Origin: Clostridia bacterium | GTDB lineage: Bacteria; Bacillota; Clostridia; Oscillospirales; CAG-272 | Assembly (NCBI GenBank): GCA_017503325.1 | Contig: JAFVTI010000017.1 | Span: forward strand, 1-58,458 | Length of the DNA: 58,458 nucleotides | Reading direction: 5' to 3' | Shown: piece by piece, positions 7,640 to 18,986 of the stretch | How positions within the stretch are numbered: position 1 is the stretch's first letter | Layout: each line of letters opens with the position of its first letter | Notes under the pieces: generated by a model | The model's database searches: none | What the model was told of the DNA's origin: nothing | The model's input: only the letters and a program-made list of their open reading frames with translations | Translations under genes and position numbers: made by a program

Positions 7640-10600
7640 ATGAAGAAAAGACAGATGTGGGTTACTCTTGCAATCATTTTAACCGTACTGATTTGTGCGG
7701 GCTTGTGTACTGTCCTGATCCTCCATCGCGAGCATTTGCTTGATGAACATTGGCAGGAGGCGTTGCAGGAGATTCAGGATCACCGTGGAGAATATGATGA
7801 GCGATCCATTGTTCTTTACGATACAAACCCGGGAGAGGCACAGGCATTGGCTAAGAAATTCAATGCTAAGCTGCGCATCTCAAGCGACGGCAAGTTTGCC
7901 ACGCTCACATTAGAAGGTGATGTGACGGTAGAAGATATCTATGCCGCGCGCGGAAACAGGAAATATATTTCGGAAATGGCGCTCGACTACCAAGTCAAAA
8001 CAAGTGAGTTAACTGATGCCGAAGAAATGCCGAGCGATGAGCGTCTGCCCACGCAGCCGCAATATTCGGTCACAGACAGCGATTATGCACTTCAAAGCTA
8101 TTTGGATTATCTCAATATGGGGAAGGTCTGGGAAAGAACGCAAGGAAGTCATATTACGGTCGCCGTGATCGACACGGGTATTGACACCGATCATCCAGAA
8201 TTCGAAGGCCGTATCAGTGAATATTCTTATAATGCCACTGAAGATAAGATAGTCAAGGATCATCTCCTATGGAACGGCTCCCCTGACTGGTCGCTTGTGG
8301 AGGACGAGCAAGGACACGGAACTGCCGTGACAGGTGTCATTGCGGCATCAATGAACAGCGAACACGTAGTTGGAATCGCTCCCCAGGTCACAATTCTTGT
8401 CATCAAGGCAGAATGTGACGAGAATGGAACATTTGCACGCGCGTCCGATTTGATATTTGGACTGTATTATGCAATTGAGCGTGACGCTGCGGTGGTAAAC
8501 ATGTCCTTTGGTGCACAATCGGAGCAAAATATCTTTGCCCAGGCTACACGATTGGCATACGATAGTGACGTGATCTGCGTTGCTGCAACGGGTAATAAAG
8601 CGACAGCTGAATTGACCTATCCGGCAGCTGACGCGCACGTATTCGGTATTGGTGCGCTGACAACGAAAGGCTGGACGCTGGCAGACTATTCCAATTACGG
8701 TGAGAACGTTGATCTCGTTGCTCCCGGAACGACCTATACAACCTTGATGGGCGGCACATATGGCACCAAAGTCGGAACCTCACTCGCGGCACCATGCGTC
8801 ACAGGCGCGATCGCACTCTACCTATCGGTCAATCCCCATCAAGAATTCCGTACTGTGGAAGAGGTACTTTACGCCTCTTGCTATGATCTTGGTGATCTTG
8901 GCCGCGACTGGTATTACGGTTACGGCGCACTGGACGTAAGTGCATTGATTTTGGAGGAGCGCGGAACGGTCACCTTCCATATGATGAGTGATGAATTGGA
9001 GAATACCGAACAACTCTTTATCCGCAATCATACGTTGCAGAATATACCCGAGCCGGAAAGGCTTTACGCAATCTTTGATGGTTGGTATTACGACCCGCAA
9101 TGCACTGATGAATACGATTGGTATGCTGATCGGCTTTTGACCGATCTGACACTGTATGCAAAATGGGTAAACGAATCAGATGGCATTCCGTTTACTTACG
9201 TGGAGCTGGACGATGGCACCATTGAAATCTGTTCCTACACAGGTCACCGCCGTTACATCACTATTCCTGATACCATTGACGGGAAAGTGGTTTCGAGCAT
9301 CGGCGAGGAGGCATTCAAGGGACAGACTCGCCTGCGCGAGGTGATTCTGCCCCAACAACTCAAATACATCAAGCGTTCCGCATTTGACGGATGCAATCAT
9401 CTGGAACATATCGAAATCCCCGATACAGTCGAATCAATCGGTGACACAGCGTTTTTTGACAACGTGAGCTTGTCCTACGTTACTTTGGGCAGCAACAGCA
9501 TGCTGGTCAGCATTGGTGTGCAGTCCTTTGCGAATTGTACAAGGCTGACTCGTTTTGAGCTTCCCGCGCAATTGACCCAAATGGATGGCTCTGCGTTTTG
9601 TGGTGCAACCAATCTGACCGCATTGACCGTTGGCAGAAGCAATTCCGCCTTTGTTTCCAAGGACGGCGTCCTGTTCAATGACACCGGAAGCACACTTATT
9701 TGCTGTCCCGCGGGACTTGGCGGAGAATATTCCATCCCCGATCACGTCATGCACATCGGTGATTATGCTTTCTGCTACACAAAACTTTCACAGATCGATC
9801 TGTCGCACGTACAAAGCATTGGTCAGTACGCGTTTGCACATTCCGCCTTAGAGGACGTTGTAATCCCCGATTCAGTGCACGCCATGGGAATAGGCGCATT
9901 TGCAAACAGCCAGTACTTGAAGTCCGCCGTACTTGGCAACGGCCTGACAACGATTTCCATGAAAGCGTTTTTTGCCTGCTTCATGCTACGCGAGATCGAG
10001 ATTCCCGCGGGTATTCGCAGCATTGAGAGCAACGCCTTTTTCAATACCACCGCGTTGACAAATGTGCACTTTTCTGCCAATGGACAGCTGACGCTTATCG
10101 AAGAATTTGCATTTTCCGGAAGCGGTCTGCAGGAGATTGTCATCCCCTCCTCTGTGATCAGGCTTGATCAATATGCACTCGCGAACACGCCTTTGTCTTC
10201 CGTTACCTTTGAAGAAGGCAGCCGCTTGAGAACTCTCGGCATCGGCGTATTTGAGGGGGACATATTCGTTACTGAAATTGCGCTTCCCGATCAGCTGACA
10301 GAAATCGGCGCCTATGCGTTCAAACAAACCGGCTTGCAGACAGTGACGATACCCACATCAGTGACCCACCTTGATGAGGGCGTGTTTGCCTCCTGCTACG
10401 ATTTGACCGATATCTCGGTGGAGGATGAGAACACGGTCTATACGGACGTTGACGGTGTCGTGTATGACAAAGCTCTGACCGCGATCTTATCCTATCCTGC
10501 GGGCAATGCGCGCACCGACTATGCCGTGCAAAACGGCATCACCGTAATTGGCAAAGGCGCATTTTATGGCTCTCATAATCTTACTGCCGTTACGCTCCCA

Positions 10601-13600
10601 ACAACTCTTCAAGAAATCCGCAGTAAAGCGTTCTATCACTGCTCGAATCTGCAATCCATGCAAATTCCCGACAACGTGCTTCAGATCAGCAACCATGCGT
10701 TTGCCAACAATCAAGCCTTGACGAGCATAACCTTTACCGAAAACAGCAAGTTGCCTCGAATCAGCTATGAATCATTTGCATATTGCGGACTCACCTCCTT
10801 CCGCGTTCCCGCTAGCGTGTCCACCGTGGCACAGGGCGCGTTTAAGGGCTGCGTTGATCTGACCTCCATCACCTTTGCCGCAAACAGCAAGCTGGAAAGC
10901 GTCCCCGCCTATATGCTCGACGGCTGTGACAGTTTGCAGCATATCACCTTTGAAAAAGGCTCGGCTCTGACTGCCATTCAGGCACACGGCTTTGAGGGAA
11001 TGCGCGCGTTGACGTCCATCGACTTTGGCAATGCTCGGTTGACGCAGGTCGACAATTATGCGTTCCGTTTCTGCGAAAGCCTGACGCGAATCGATCTTCC
11101 CGAGGGCGTGCGCTCAGTCGGGCGTTATGCATTTTGCTACTGCAGCAATCTGTCCGAGGTCGCACTCCCTGCAAGCATAGAGGAGGTCAGTCGATTTGCT
11201 TTTCTCGGCACGAAAGGACTCAACGTCTATTTTGCCGCCGAAACGTTGCCGATCCGCCTTGAGGAGGATTGGGATCACGGCATCGCGGGGTACTATCTTG
11301 GCGTCACCGACGTGATTACGGAAGGCGATTGGAAATATGCCAAGCTGGTCGGTGGTGACATTGCTATCATTGCTTATAGCGGCCACGCGACTGAGCTGGA
11401 TCTGACCACCCTTAATTTTGGCGGCAAGATCGTCAACATCGGCGGTCAGGCATTCGCTTACTCCACGGTGGAGCGAATCGTCTTACCTGAAACACTGATC
11501 AATATTCAAAATAAAGCATTCTACCGTTCCAATCTGCAGTCGGCTATCATTCCTGCCAACGTGCGCTTCATCGGACGCGCGGCATTTGCCGACACACCGA
11601 TCATCTCATTGATCTTTGCGGGCGACTCCTCTCTTGAGGTGATGGAGCAGTCCGCGTTTGAGGGTACGGTGCAGCTCGCTACGGTAACACTCCCCCGTAG
11701 CCTGACCACCCTTGGCCGTGCCGCCTTCAAGAGCAGCGGTATTTCTTCTCTGACCTTTGCTGACGGTATTACAATCACCAAAATTCCGGAGGAGGCCTTT
11801 GCCTATACCAATATTACGTTCCTGGCACTTCCCGACAGCGTGACTGTGATCGACCACAATGCTTTCCGTGAAACAACTGCGCTGAAAGCAGTCAAGTTCG
11901 GCAATGGGGACGAGATGATGATCATGAACAGCGCGTTCTATCGTTCAGGTCTTGAAGCGCTGACAATCCCCGCAAACGTTACCTACTTGGGCGAGTATAC
12001 CTTCACGGCACTTTCCAATCTGCAAGCCTTTGCGGTGGATGAAAAAAATCCCAACTATAAGGCAGTGGATGGACTGCTTTTGTCCAAGGACGACAGAAAG
12101 CTGATCGCCGCGCCTGCGGGCAAAGCAGGCAGGTTAACCATCCCTACGAGGATTGAAGTCATCGGTGCAGGTGCTTTTGAAGAGAGTAAGCTGACGAGAA
12201 TTGAGTTTCCTGCCGACACGAACATTCTGTCCTTTGGCTGCCGCGCGTTCTATGCGGCGGATATTACCGAGATGTACGTCCCCGCCAGCGTGGTTGCGAT
12301 TGATTACTATGCCTTTGCTATGTGCGAGAGCCTGACAAAGGTCACCTTTGCCGAGGGCAATCAGCTTCGCGGTGTGTATGAGGGCGCATTCTATGGTTGT
12401 AAGAAGCTTTCCGATATTACTTTGCCGGACGCGATTGTAGAGATCTCGGACTTTGCCTTCTACGGTTGTCAGAGCCTCGATCGTCTGCCGATATCACAGA
12501 CGAGCACGCTCCGGGGGATTTATGACTACGCCTTCGCCTACGCGCGACTGGACGGAGCTCTAACCGCCCCCGAATCATTGACCGAGATCGGTGCATACGC
12601 CTTTATGGGCAACGATTTCTCGTCGGTGACGATCCCCGCCACCAATGCGATGGATCTCTTTATCGGCATTGGCGCGTTTGTGGACTGCAACAGTATTGAG
12701 CACATAACCGTTCCTTTTATCGGCGCGACCTTTGAGGATCCCGATATCTCGTGGTTCGGCTACATTTTCGGCGCGGGCGGATATCAAGCCAATGCTGCTT
12801 ACGTACCCCAAAATCTGAAGCGTGTGACGATCAGTGATGGCATTAGCGAGATTGGCCGGGGTGCCTTCTATCAACTGACAATGCTCGAGCAGATCGATCT
12901 GCCGCATAGCGTTACGCTCGTTCACGTTTTGGCTTTCCATGAAACAACGGCGACCTTTGAGCTGACCAATACGATCCTGACGGGTAATTTTGAAGGAGGA
13001 ACAGAAGAGGCTTTCGTTTCCCGGGAACACTTCGGCACCGGCCTGACGGGACACCTGACGCTGAACGAGGGCGTGGAAAGCATTGCATCCGGTGCGTTTA
13101 GCGGGTATGTTGGTCTGACGGGAATCACCCTTCCGAGCAGCATCAAACACATCGGTGACTCAGCCTTCTTTGGCTGTACAGAGCTTTCCGAGATCACGCT
13201 CCCGAAAGGACTGCAGACCATTGGTAACGCCGCGTTCGCAGGCTGCACAAAGCTTGTCAGCATCACGATCCCCGCAAGTGTCACTGATATCGGCGGCAAT
13301 ATATGCTGGGGAGAGGGTTATATCTTTGATGGCTACATATCGGCAGGATGTGACAATCTTGAACGCATCATCGTCGAGGATGGGAATACCGATTACATGT
13401 CCATGGATGGTATTCTTTATGATCTGTCGACCATGGAGATTCTTTTGATTCCCGCAAAGCTTAGCGGAAACGTGACTATTCCAGAGGGGGTAACGACCAT
13501 TGCACAAAATGCGTTTATGGATCACACCGGACTGACGGAGGTGTCACTTCCCACAAGCCTTACGAGCGTCGGTTGGAATGCATTCACCAACTGTACCGCA

Positions 13601-16600
13601 CTTAAGAGCATTGTGATCCCGGACGGTGTCACCTCTATTGAGGGGTACGCGTTTAGCGGTTGTACAGCGCTTCAGAGCGTCATACTTCCCGCAAGGCTGA
13701 CACGCATTAGCCAGAGTACGTTCATGGACTGTATCCACTTGCAGGGCGTGATACTGCCCGAGAGCGTGACGGTGATTGAGGATTCCGCATTTTCCGGTTG
13801 CCATGGACTGACGAAGGTGAATTTGCCGCAGAATCTGACGGAAATCAGACCCTATGCATTTTTTTACTGTGATCTGACGAGCATCACTCTGCCCGGCAAG
13901 CTGACACTTCTTGGCAGTAGCGCATTCGCGGGATGCAACGTGCGCATTCTTCACAACAATAGCGACATCATCTTTGATTCGAAATATTTGCTCGACATCG
14001 GACTGCTGGCCACGATCAAAACTATCTATGATAAAAATGGCGACGTTGTTTTCTCTCCCGATTCTTCGAATTTGATCCAAACCGAGGACGGCTTCCTGTT
14101 TGAGAAGTACGCCGGAGAATACAAATTGATTGCATATCTTGGAGAAGACGAGGTCGTAACGCTCCCCACGGATATCTTTGGGCAGCCGTATCAGGCTGAG
14201 CTTTCCGGTGTTGCACACGTGGTAATCCCCGAGGGAATGACAGAAATCTGCGATTATATGTTTGAAGCGAGCGCGCTCAAGACGATCACAATTCCCGAGG
14301 GTGTGACACGCATTGGCGAAATGGCATTCTACGGGTGCGAAAACCTGGAGCTTGTGACAATTCCCGCGAGCGTGACCGACATTGGCGAAAATGCATTCGG
14401 CAACTGTCCCCTGCTTTGCTTGGCTGTAGACGAGTGCAGCGAAGTGTTCACCCTTATCGACGGTGTTCTTTATAATAAAAACGTAACCGAGATCATTTTC
14501 ATTGAAAAAGCCCTGACAAGCGTTTGCATTCCATCGACTGTGATCAATCTCGGACAGGGCTTTCGCAATCATACAAAGCTCCAAACCGTGTCCTTTGAGC
14601 AGGGCTCGGTGATGACCGAGCTGAGCGATTTTGCCTTCAATGGCTGCACCGCACTCTCAAGTGTAATACTCCCCGAAAGCATGGAGAAAATTGGCTCTTA
14701 CGCCTTTTACGGTTGTACTTCCTTGTCCACCGTTGCTCTTCCCGAAGGACTGACTACAATCGGCGACTGGGCATTCTCCGATTGTATCGCCTTGGAGGAA
14801 ATAATACTCCCGAAGAGCCTGACAACAATCAAAGAACGTGCTTTCTATCGTTGCATAAGTCTGAAGAGCATTGTGATCCCCGAGAGTGCGACCAACATTG
14901 GGGAATATGCGTTTTACAATTGCCACGCGCTCACGAGTGCCACGCTTCCCTCGACGATAAAAACCATCAGTAAGGGTATGTTTATGTATTGCCGCGAGCT
15001 TATAAGCATTACGATCCCCGAGAGTGTCACAAACATTGGTAGCCATGCATTCTATGACTGCAACATGCTGACGAACCTCGAGATTCCTGCTGGTGTGACA
15101 AGCATCGGACAGAGCGCATTCGCATACTGCTGGAGTTTGAAGCGCATTCTGCTCCCCGACGGCATAACGGTCATAGAAGACAGTAGCTTTGATAGTTGCA
15201 GCAGCTTGCAGGAGATTAAACTCCCGCAAGGCATAACGAGCATTGGCAAGAGTGCATTCGAAGGCTGCCAAGGCTTGATGAGCGTGGCCATTCCGGAGGG
15301 CGTTACAAGCATCGGCACGAGGGCGTTTGCCAAATGCGTGGGACTGACCTCAATTCGCATTCCGGCTACTGTGACAAGTATCGGCGAAGATGTATTCCAC
15401 CACTGCGACCAGCTCTCCCACATCGAGGTAGGAGAGAACAATTCTCATTACGTGTTTGTTAACGGTGTTCTCTACGATACTGCAAGCATGCAGGTCGTTA
15501 CCCTTCTTCATCTGTTCTCGGGAACATTACTGATCTCCAATGATATGACCGAAATCAATCGCTATACGTTTGAGGAATATCCTAATATCACCGCATTTGC
15601 GGTTGACGAGAATCATCCTCTCTACACTGTGGTTGACGGTATCCTATACAATAAGGAAAAAACCGAGATCATTGCCGTTCCGCTGAGCATCGTAGGACCG
15701 GTCACGATCCCCGACAGCGTGACACATCTCCCGGAGTATGCATTTTACAATTGCAGAAGCCTAACTGCCGTCATACTTCCCGACACGCTCACGGAGATTG
15801 GCCGTGATGCATTCTTCAACTGCTATTCGCTAACCAAAATTACGATCCCCGACAGCGTGACTGCAATTGGAGAGAGTGCGTTTCTGGAATGCAGGGCACT
15901 GAGAAGCATTGTGATTCCCGATGGCGTAACCGAACTTGCCAAAAACACGTTTGCCGGTTGCACAAACCTTGTTGACGTTGTGATTGGAAATGGCGTGACG
16001 AGCATCGGTGATTACGCCTTCGATTTCTGCTCGAATATTTCGTGCCTGACGATTGGAAGCAGCGTGACAAGCATCGGTAACAACGTGATAAACGGCGGCA
16101 GCATTTCCCTGATTTATAACAATAGTGATCTGCAGATCCTGCCCGGTGCGTCAGATAACAGTGGCATTGCAAAATATGCAGATTTGGTCATCGACAAGAA
16201 CGGCAACCTAATTCACCGCTCTCCGAGTAGTGAGCTTTGCTATATTGATACTCCGGACGGGTTCCGATTCAAGAAAGACCGCCAATACTCCCTGGTAGCT
16301 TATCTCGGTGACGAAGAGACCGTCACTCTCCCCTCTAATTTCAACGGGAAGAGTTACGGGATTGAGAGTCTGTCCGGCATTCGTCACTTGATCATTCCGG
16401 AGGGTGTGACGTATATCGACTATGCAGCATTCAAGAATTGTCAGATACTGGAAAGCGTTGTGATCCCGGGCAGCGTCAAAGAAATATCGAACAGCGCGTT
16501 CGAAAGCTGCCCCAATCTCAAGACCGTGACGATCTGCGATGGCGTAACGTATATTGGCAATCAAGCATTCGCGTTCTGTAGCTCGTTGACGAGCATCAGC

Positions 16601-18682
16601 ATTCCTGACAGTGTCACCTTCGTGGGCAGCAATGTGTTCCGGTTTTCGGCATTGTATGAGGAAGAGCGTAATTGGCAGGACGGCACCTTGATCATCGACG
16701 GCGGTCTGGTTAAACTCGCAGACGACACTGTCTATTTCACGAACAGAGATACCCGCTTTGTCGTCGAAGATGCGTTGGAGGGCTGTTATCAATTGAAGCA
16801 CATGGCACTAAGCAGTACTCAGCTTTATGCATTGGATCGCCCAACCAACGTGGAAACGGTCGTTTTGACCAAGATTGAACAGAGTAAGGTGCTTGACTTT
16901 GGCGAATCGATTTTGCTCACGCTGAAGAATATCGTGATTGCCAATGGCGCACATGTATCCGCAAGCACGTTCCAAAACGTAACGGATACCAACATCTATG
17001 TCGAGGCTGACGAAAAGGACGTGCGATGGGACGAAAACTTCCCGAACTGGAGCAACGGAAACAGTGTCATCTACGGAGAGGATTGGATTTTTACCAATTT
17101 CTACAGGGCGGATGGAACGGTGTTGACCAGTCAGATCTATCAGACAGCGCAGGTTATTCGCCAACCTTATCTTCCCCTTACGCGCGGCGAGCAGTATTCT
17201 GATATGCTCATCGGCTGGGATCTGAACGGTGACGGCTTTGCTGATACGGTGCCTGCAACTTCCACAGTGGATATTTCGGCATATGCCATTGTTGAAACGC
17301 GCCTGACCACCTATCGTGTGACCTTCTGCTCCGAGGATGGCATGACCATTCTGCTTAGTACAGAGCTTCCTTACGGCAGTGAGATCGCGCCTCCCCAAAT
17401 CGCCGATAAACTTGGATACACATGCAACGGTTGGCTTGGATACCGCAACGGCATGAAGGTCAGCGGCAATCACGTCTTCGTGTTAGATCTCGTTCACAAT
17501 GGAGAAGGTCACGTATATGGCATGACCGAGCAGATTTCGGCAACCTGCACGGAGCAGGGCTACAGCAAGCATGTCTGCACCGTTTGCGGCGAGTGGTACG
17601 CTACCGATTTTGTTGCACCTTTGGAGCATTCTATGCATCGGGACATTGTGAACGCCACCTGTACCAAGGAAGGTACTGTCACCTACACTTGTACGACCTG
17701 CGGTGACGTTTGCACCGAGCTGCTTCCCGCGTTGGGGCATGCCTACACAGTTCAAACAGTTCGCCAGGCAACCTGCACAGAGAGGGGAGAGATGCTTTAC
17801 ACTTGTGCGAAATGCGGCAATACGAAAACAGAGTATTCTACCGTATGTGCACATGATTATCAACAGAAAACGGCCGAGGGAGAGTGGTTTGTTTGGCTGA
17901 CGGAAAACGTGTCCGATCTCTTCTTTGGTTATAAGGATAGCAATCCTTATTATTTCGAGTGTGCCGATTGCCAACATATTCAAACGATGAAAGAGACTGC
18001 GCTCAGCGGCAATGCCGCAATCCAAGAGGTTTGTGATCACAGCCTCGGTGAATGGATCAAGCTAACCGATACGGCATGCCTGATCGCCGAAACGGAAGGA
18101 CGCATTTGCTCGATCTGCAACGAGGTGATTGAAGCGCGTGTAGTCGGCAAAGCGGTCAATCATCGCTTTGGAGAATGGCACGAAACCGAAGCTCCCTCCT
18201 GTACACAGCAAGGAAAAGAGAGCCGAAATTGCACGGTATGCGGCAAGCACGAGGAACGTCTGTTTGATGCTCTCGGCCATGATTACAGTACCGAGTGGAC
18301 AGAAGACCTGGCCCCCACCTGCACAACGGCAGGCAGTAAATCCCACCACTGCATTCGTTGCGACAGTTACAAGGATATTACGGAAATTTCGTTCAACGGC
18401 CATAGCTTTGGCGATTGGGCAGAATACAATAAGAATCAGCATAAGCGCGAATGCTTCTGCGGTGAGGTTCAGCTTGCCGATCACATCTATGATCACGATA
18501 CGGATGCGAGCTGCAACGAATGCGGAGCGATTCGAACGGCTGACACTTCACCCGCAAATGGCTCAGATCCTGACCCTGATCCTCCCAAGAAGGGCTGTAA
18601 GTCCTCTATTTCAATTGGAGTCAGCATCCTTCTTTGGATGGTACTGATGTGTTGCGCTATCCTGCGCAAACGAGAGTATTAA
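7640..18682 (+). CDS. Giant surface subtilisin-like protease with BspA-type leucine-rich repeats
   Basis: 3,680 residues, uninterrupted. Order: N-terminal membrane/signal segment (about 7-28); propeptide-like region; peptidase S8 domain with Asp178 (VIDTG), His226 (GHGTAVTG) and Ser381 (GTSLAAP); an InlB-type beta repeat ending LYAKWV (about 442-512); about 2,600 residues of BspA/LRR_5 repeats with a ~23-residue period (A F . . C . . L . . I . I P); recurring spacer modules (DGF.F...Y.L.AYLGDEE.VTLP, about 2150 and 2870); a second InlB-like pair (about 3150-3280); a Cys-rich C-terminal region of ATCT..G...CTVCG repeats (about 3290-3630); a DPDPDPP linker and a terminal membrane helix preceded by KKGC (Cys3653) and followed by RKREY. 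Exported and cell-anchored; adhesion and proteolysis of host or bacterial proteins are inferred. AAAGGAG is 8 bases before ATG. Confidence 0.92.
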   Translation: MKKRQMWVTLAIILTVLICAGLCTVLILHREHLLDEHWQEALQEIQDHRGEYDERSIVLYDTNPGEAQALAKKFNAKLRISSDGKFATLTLEGDVTVEDIYAARGNRKYISEMALDYQVKTSELTDAEEMPSDERLPTQPQYSVTDSDYALQSYLDYLNMGKVWERTQGSHITVAVIDTGIDTDHPEFEGRISEYSYNATEDKIVKDHLLWNGSPDWSLVEDEQGHGTAVTGVIAASMNSEHVVGIAPQVTILVIKAECDENGTFARASDLIFGLYYAIERDAAVVNMSFGAQSEQNIFAQATRLAYDSDVICVAATGNKATAELTYPAADAHVFGIGALTTKGWTLADYSNYGENVDLVAPGTTYTTLMGGTYGTKVGTSLAAPCVTGAIALYLSVNPHQEFRTVEEVLYASCYDLGDLGRDWYYGYGALDVSALILEERGTVTFHMMSDELENTEQLFIRNHTLQNIPEPERLYAIFDGWYYDPQCTDEYDWYADRLLTDLTLYAKWVNESDGIPFTYVELDDGTIEICSYTGHRRYITIPDTIDGKVVSSIGEEAFKGQTRLREVILPQQLKYIKRSAFDGCNHLEHIEIPDTVESIGDTAFFDNVSLSYVTLGSNSMLVSIGVQSFANCTRLTRFELPAQLTQMDGSAFCGATNLTALTVGRSNSAFVSKDGVLFNDTGSTLICCPAGLGGEYSIPDHVMHIGDYAFCYTKLSQIDLSHVQSIGQYAFAHSALEDVVIPDSVHAMGIGAFANSQYLKSAVLGNGLTTISMKAFFACFMLREIEIPAGIRSIESNAFFNTTALTNVHFSANGQLTLIEEFAFSGSGLQEIVIPSSVIRLDQYALANTPLSSVTFEEGSRLRTLGIGVFEGDIFVTEIALPDQLTEIGAYAFKQTGLQTVTIPTSVTHLDEGVFASCYDLTDISVEDENTVYTDVDGVVYDKALTAILSYPAGNARTDYAVQNGITVIGKGAFYGSHNLTAVTLPTTLQEIRSKAFYHCSNLQSMQIPDNVLQISNHAFANNQALTSITFTENSKLPRISYESFAYCGLTSFRVPASVSTVAQGAFKGCVDLTSITFAANSKLESVPAYMLDGCDSLQHITFEKGSALTAIQAHGFEGMRALTSIDFGNARLTQVDNYAFRFCESLTRIDLPEGVRSVGRYAFCYCSNLSEVALPASIEEVSRFAFLGTKGLNVYFAAETLPIRLEEDWDHGIAGYYLGVTDVITEGDWKYAKLVGGDIAIIAYSGHATELDLTTLNFGGKIVNIGGQAFAYSTVERIVLPETLINIQNKAFYRSNLQSAIIPANVRFIGRAAFADTPIISLIFAGDSSLEVMEQSAFEGTVQLATVTLPRSLTTLGRAAFKSSGISSLTFADGITITKIPEEAFAYTNITFLALPDSVTVIDHNAFRETTALKAVKFGNGDEMMIMNSAFYRSGLEALTIPANVTYLGEYTFTALSNLQAFAVDEKNPNYKAVDGLLLSKDDRKLIAAPAGKAGRLTIPTRIEVIGAGAFEESKLTRIEFPADTNILSFGCRAFYAADITEMYVPASVVAIDYYAFAMCESLTKVTFAEGNQLRGVYEGAFYGCKKLSDITLPDAIVEISDFAFYGCQSLDRLPISQTSTLRGIYDYAFAYARLDGALTAPESLTEIGAYAFMGNDFSSVTIPATNAMDLFIGIGAFVDCNSIEHITVPFIGATFEDPDISWFGYIFGAGGYQANAAYVPQNLKRVTISDGISEIGRGAFYQLTMLEQIDLPHSVTLVHVLAFHETTATFELTNTILTGNFEGGTEEAFVSREHFGTGLTGHLTLNEGVESIASGAFSGYVGLTGITLPSSIKHIGDSAFFGCTELSEITLPKGLQTIGNAAFAGCTKLVSITIPASVTDIGGNICWGEGYIFDGYISAGCDNLERIIVEDGNTDYMSMDGILYDLSTMEILLIPAKLSGNVTIPEGVTTIAQNAFMDHTGLTEVSLPTSLTSVGWNAFTNCTALKSIVIPDGVTSIEGYAFSGCTALQSVILPARLTRISQSTFMDCIHLQGVILPESVTVIEDSAFSGCHGLTKVNLPQNLTEIRPYAFFYCDLTSITLPGKLTLLGSSAFAGCNVRILHNNSDIIFDSKYLLDIGLLATIKTIYDKNGDVVFSPDSSNLIQTEDGFLFEKYAGEYKLIAYLGEDEVVTLPTDIFGQPYQAELSGVAHVVIPEGMTEICDYMFEASALKTITIPEGVTRIGEMAFYGCENLELVTIPASVTDIGENAFGNCPLLCLAVDECSEVFTLIDGVLYNKNVTEIIFIEKALTSVCIPSTVINLGQGFRNHTKLQTVSFEQGSVMTELSDFAFNGCTALSSVILPESMEKIGSYAFYGCTSLSTVALPEGLTTIGDWAFSDCIALEEIILPKSLTTIKERAFYRCISLKSIVIPESATNIGEYAFYNCHALTSATLPSTIKTISKGMFMYCRELISITIPESVTNIGSHAFYDCNMLTNLEIPAGVTSIGQSAFAYCWSLKRILLPDGITVIEDSSFDSCSSLQEIKLPQGITSIGKSAFEGCQGLMSVAIPEGVTSIGTRAFAKCVGLTSIRIPATVTSIGEDVFHHCDQLSHIEVGENNSHYVFVNGVLYDTASMQVVTLLHLFSGTLLISNDMTEINRYTFEEYPNITAFAVDENHPLYTVVDGILYNKEKTEIIAVPLSIVGPVTIPDSVTHLPEYAFYNCRSLTAVILPDTLTEIGRDAFFNCYSLTKITIPDSVTAIGESAFLECRALRSIVIPDGVTELAKNTFAGCTNLVDVVIGNGVTSIGDYAFDFCSNISCLTIGSSVTSIGNNVINGGSISLIYNNSDLQILPGASDNSGIAKYADLVIDKNGNLIHRSPSSELCYIDTPDGFRFKKDRQYSLVAYLGDEETVTLPSNFNGKSYGIESLSGIRHLIIPEGVTYIDYAAFKNCQILESVVIPGSVKEISNSAFESCPNLKTVTICDGVTYIGNQAFAFCSSLTSISIPDSVTFVGSNVFRFSALYEEERNWQDGTLIIDGGLVKLADDTVYFTNRDTRFVVEDALEGCYQLKHMALSSTQLYALDRPTNVETVVLTKIEQSKVLDFGESILLTLKNIVIANGAHVSASTFQNVTDTNIYVEADEKDVRWDENFPNWSNGNSVIYGEDWIFTNFYRADGTVLTSQIYQTAQVIRQPYLPLTRGEQYSDMLIGWDLNGDGFADTVPATSTVDISAYAIVETRLTTYRVTFCSEDGMTILLSTELPYGSEIAPPQIADKLGYTCNGWLGYRNGMKVSGNHVFVLDLVHNGEGHVYGMTEQISATCTEQGYSKHVCTVCGEWYATDFVAPLEHSMHRDIVNATCTKEGTVTYTCTTCGDVCTELLPALGHAYTVQTVRQATCTERGEMLYTCAKCGNTKTEYSTVCAHDYQQKTAEGEWFVWLTENVSDLFFGYKDSNPYYFECADCQHIQTMKETALSGNAAIQEVCDHSLGEWIKLTDTACLIAETEGRICSICNEVIEARVVGKAVNHRFGEWHETEAPSCTQQGKESRNCTVCGKHEERLFDALGHDYSTEWTEDLAPTCTTAGSKSHHCIRCDSYKDITEISFNGHSFGDWAEYNKNQHKRECFCGEVQLADHIYDHDTDASCNECGAIRTADTSPANGSDPDPDPPKKGCKSSISIGVSILLWMVLMCCAILRKREY

Positions 18683-18838
18683 ATACAAATTTCGGGGCTA
18701 TCCTGAAAACCAATACCCCCCGAAGAACCTCGTATTATTAGGTTAAGCTGTTACTTTACCGAATAACAGCTTAAAAAGCAAATTGCTGTGCGCAAAAAAG
18801 GCAGCACGGCTGCATGAGCTTCAAAAAACAGGCAAGGT

Positions 18839-18868
18839 CCGGCTTCTCGCAAGGAAGCCGGGCTTTTT
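18839..18868 (+). terminator. Terminator
   Basis: Stem CCGGCTTC/GAAGCCGG with a 7-base loop, then GCTTTTT. It lies 157 bases after the giant gene and is the first convincing terminator downstream of it. Confidence 0.65.
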
Positions 18869-18986
18869 GTACCGAACCTTGCTCGCGCATCTTTTCGGGG
18901 CTTTCGGCAGATTCGAAATGCCACATCATAGGAGTGTTCATTGAGCGCCCGCGGACGTGCAATGAACGCCCCTACGAAGAATTCCC

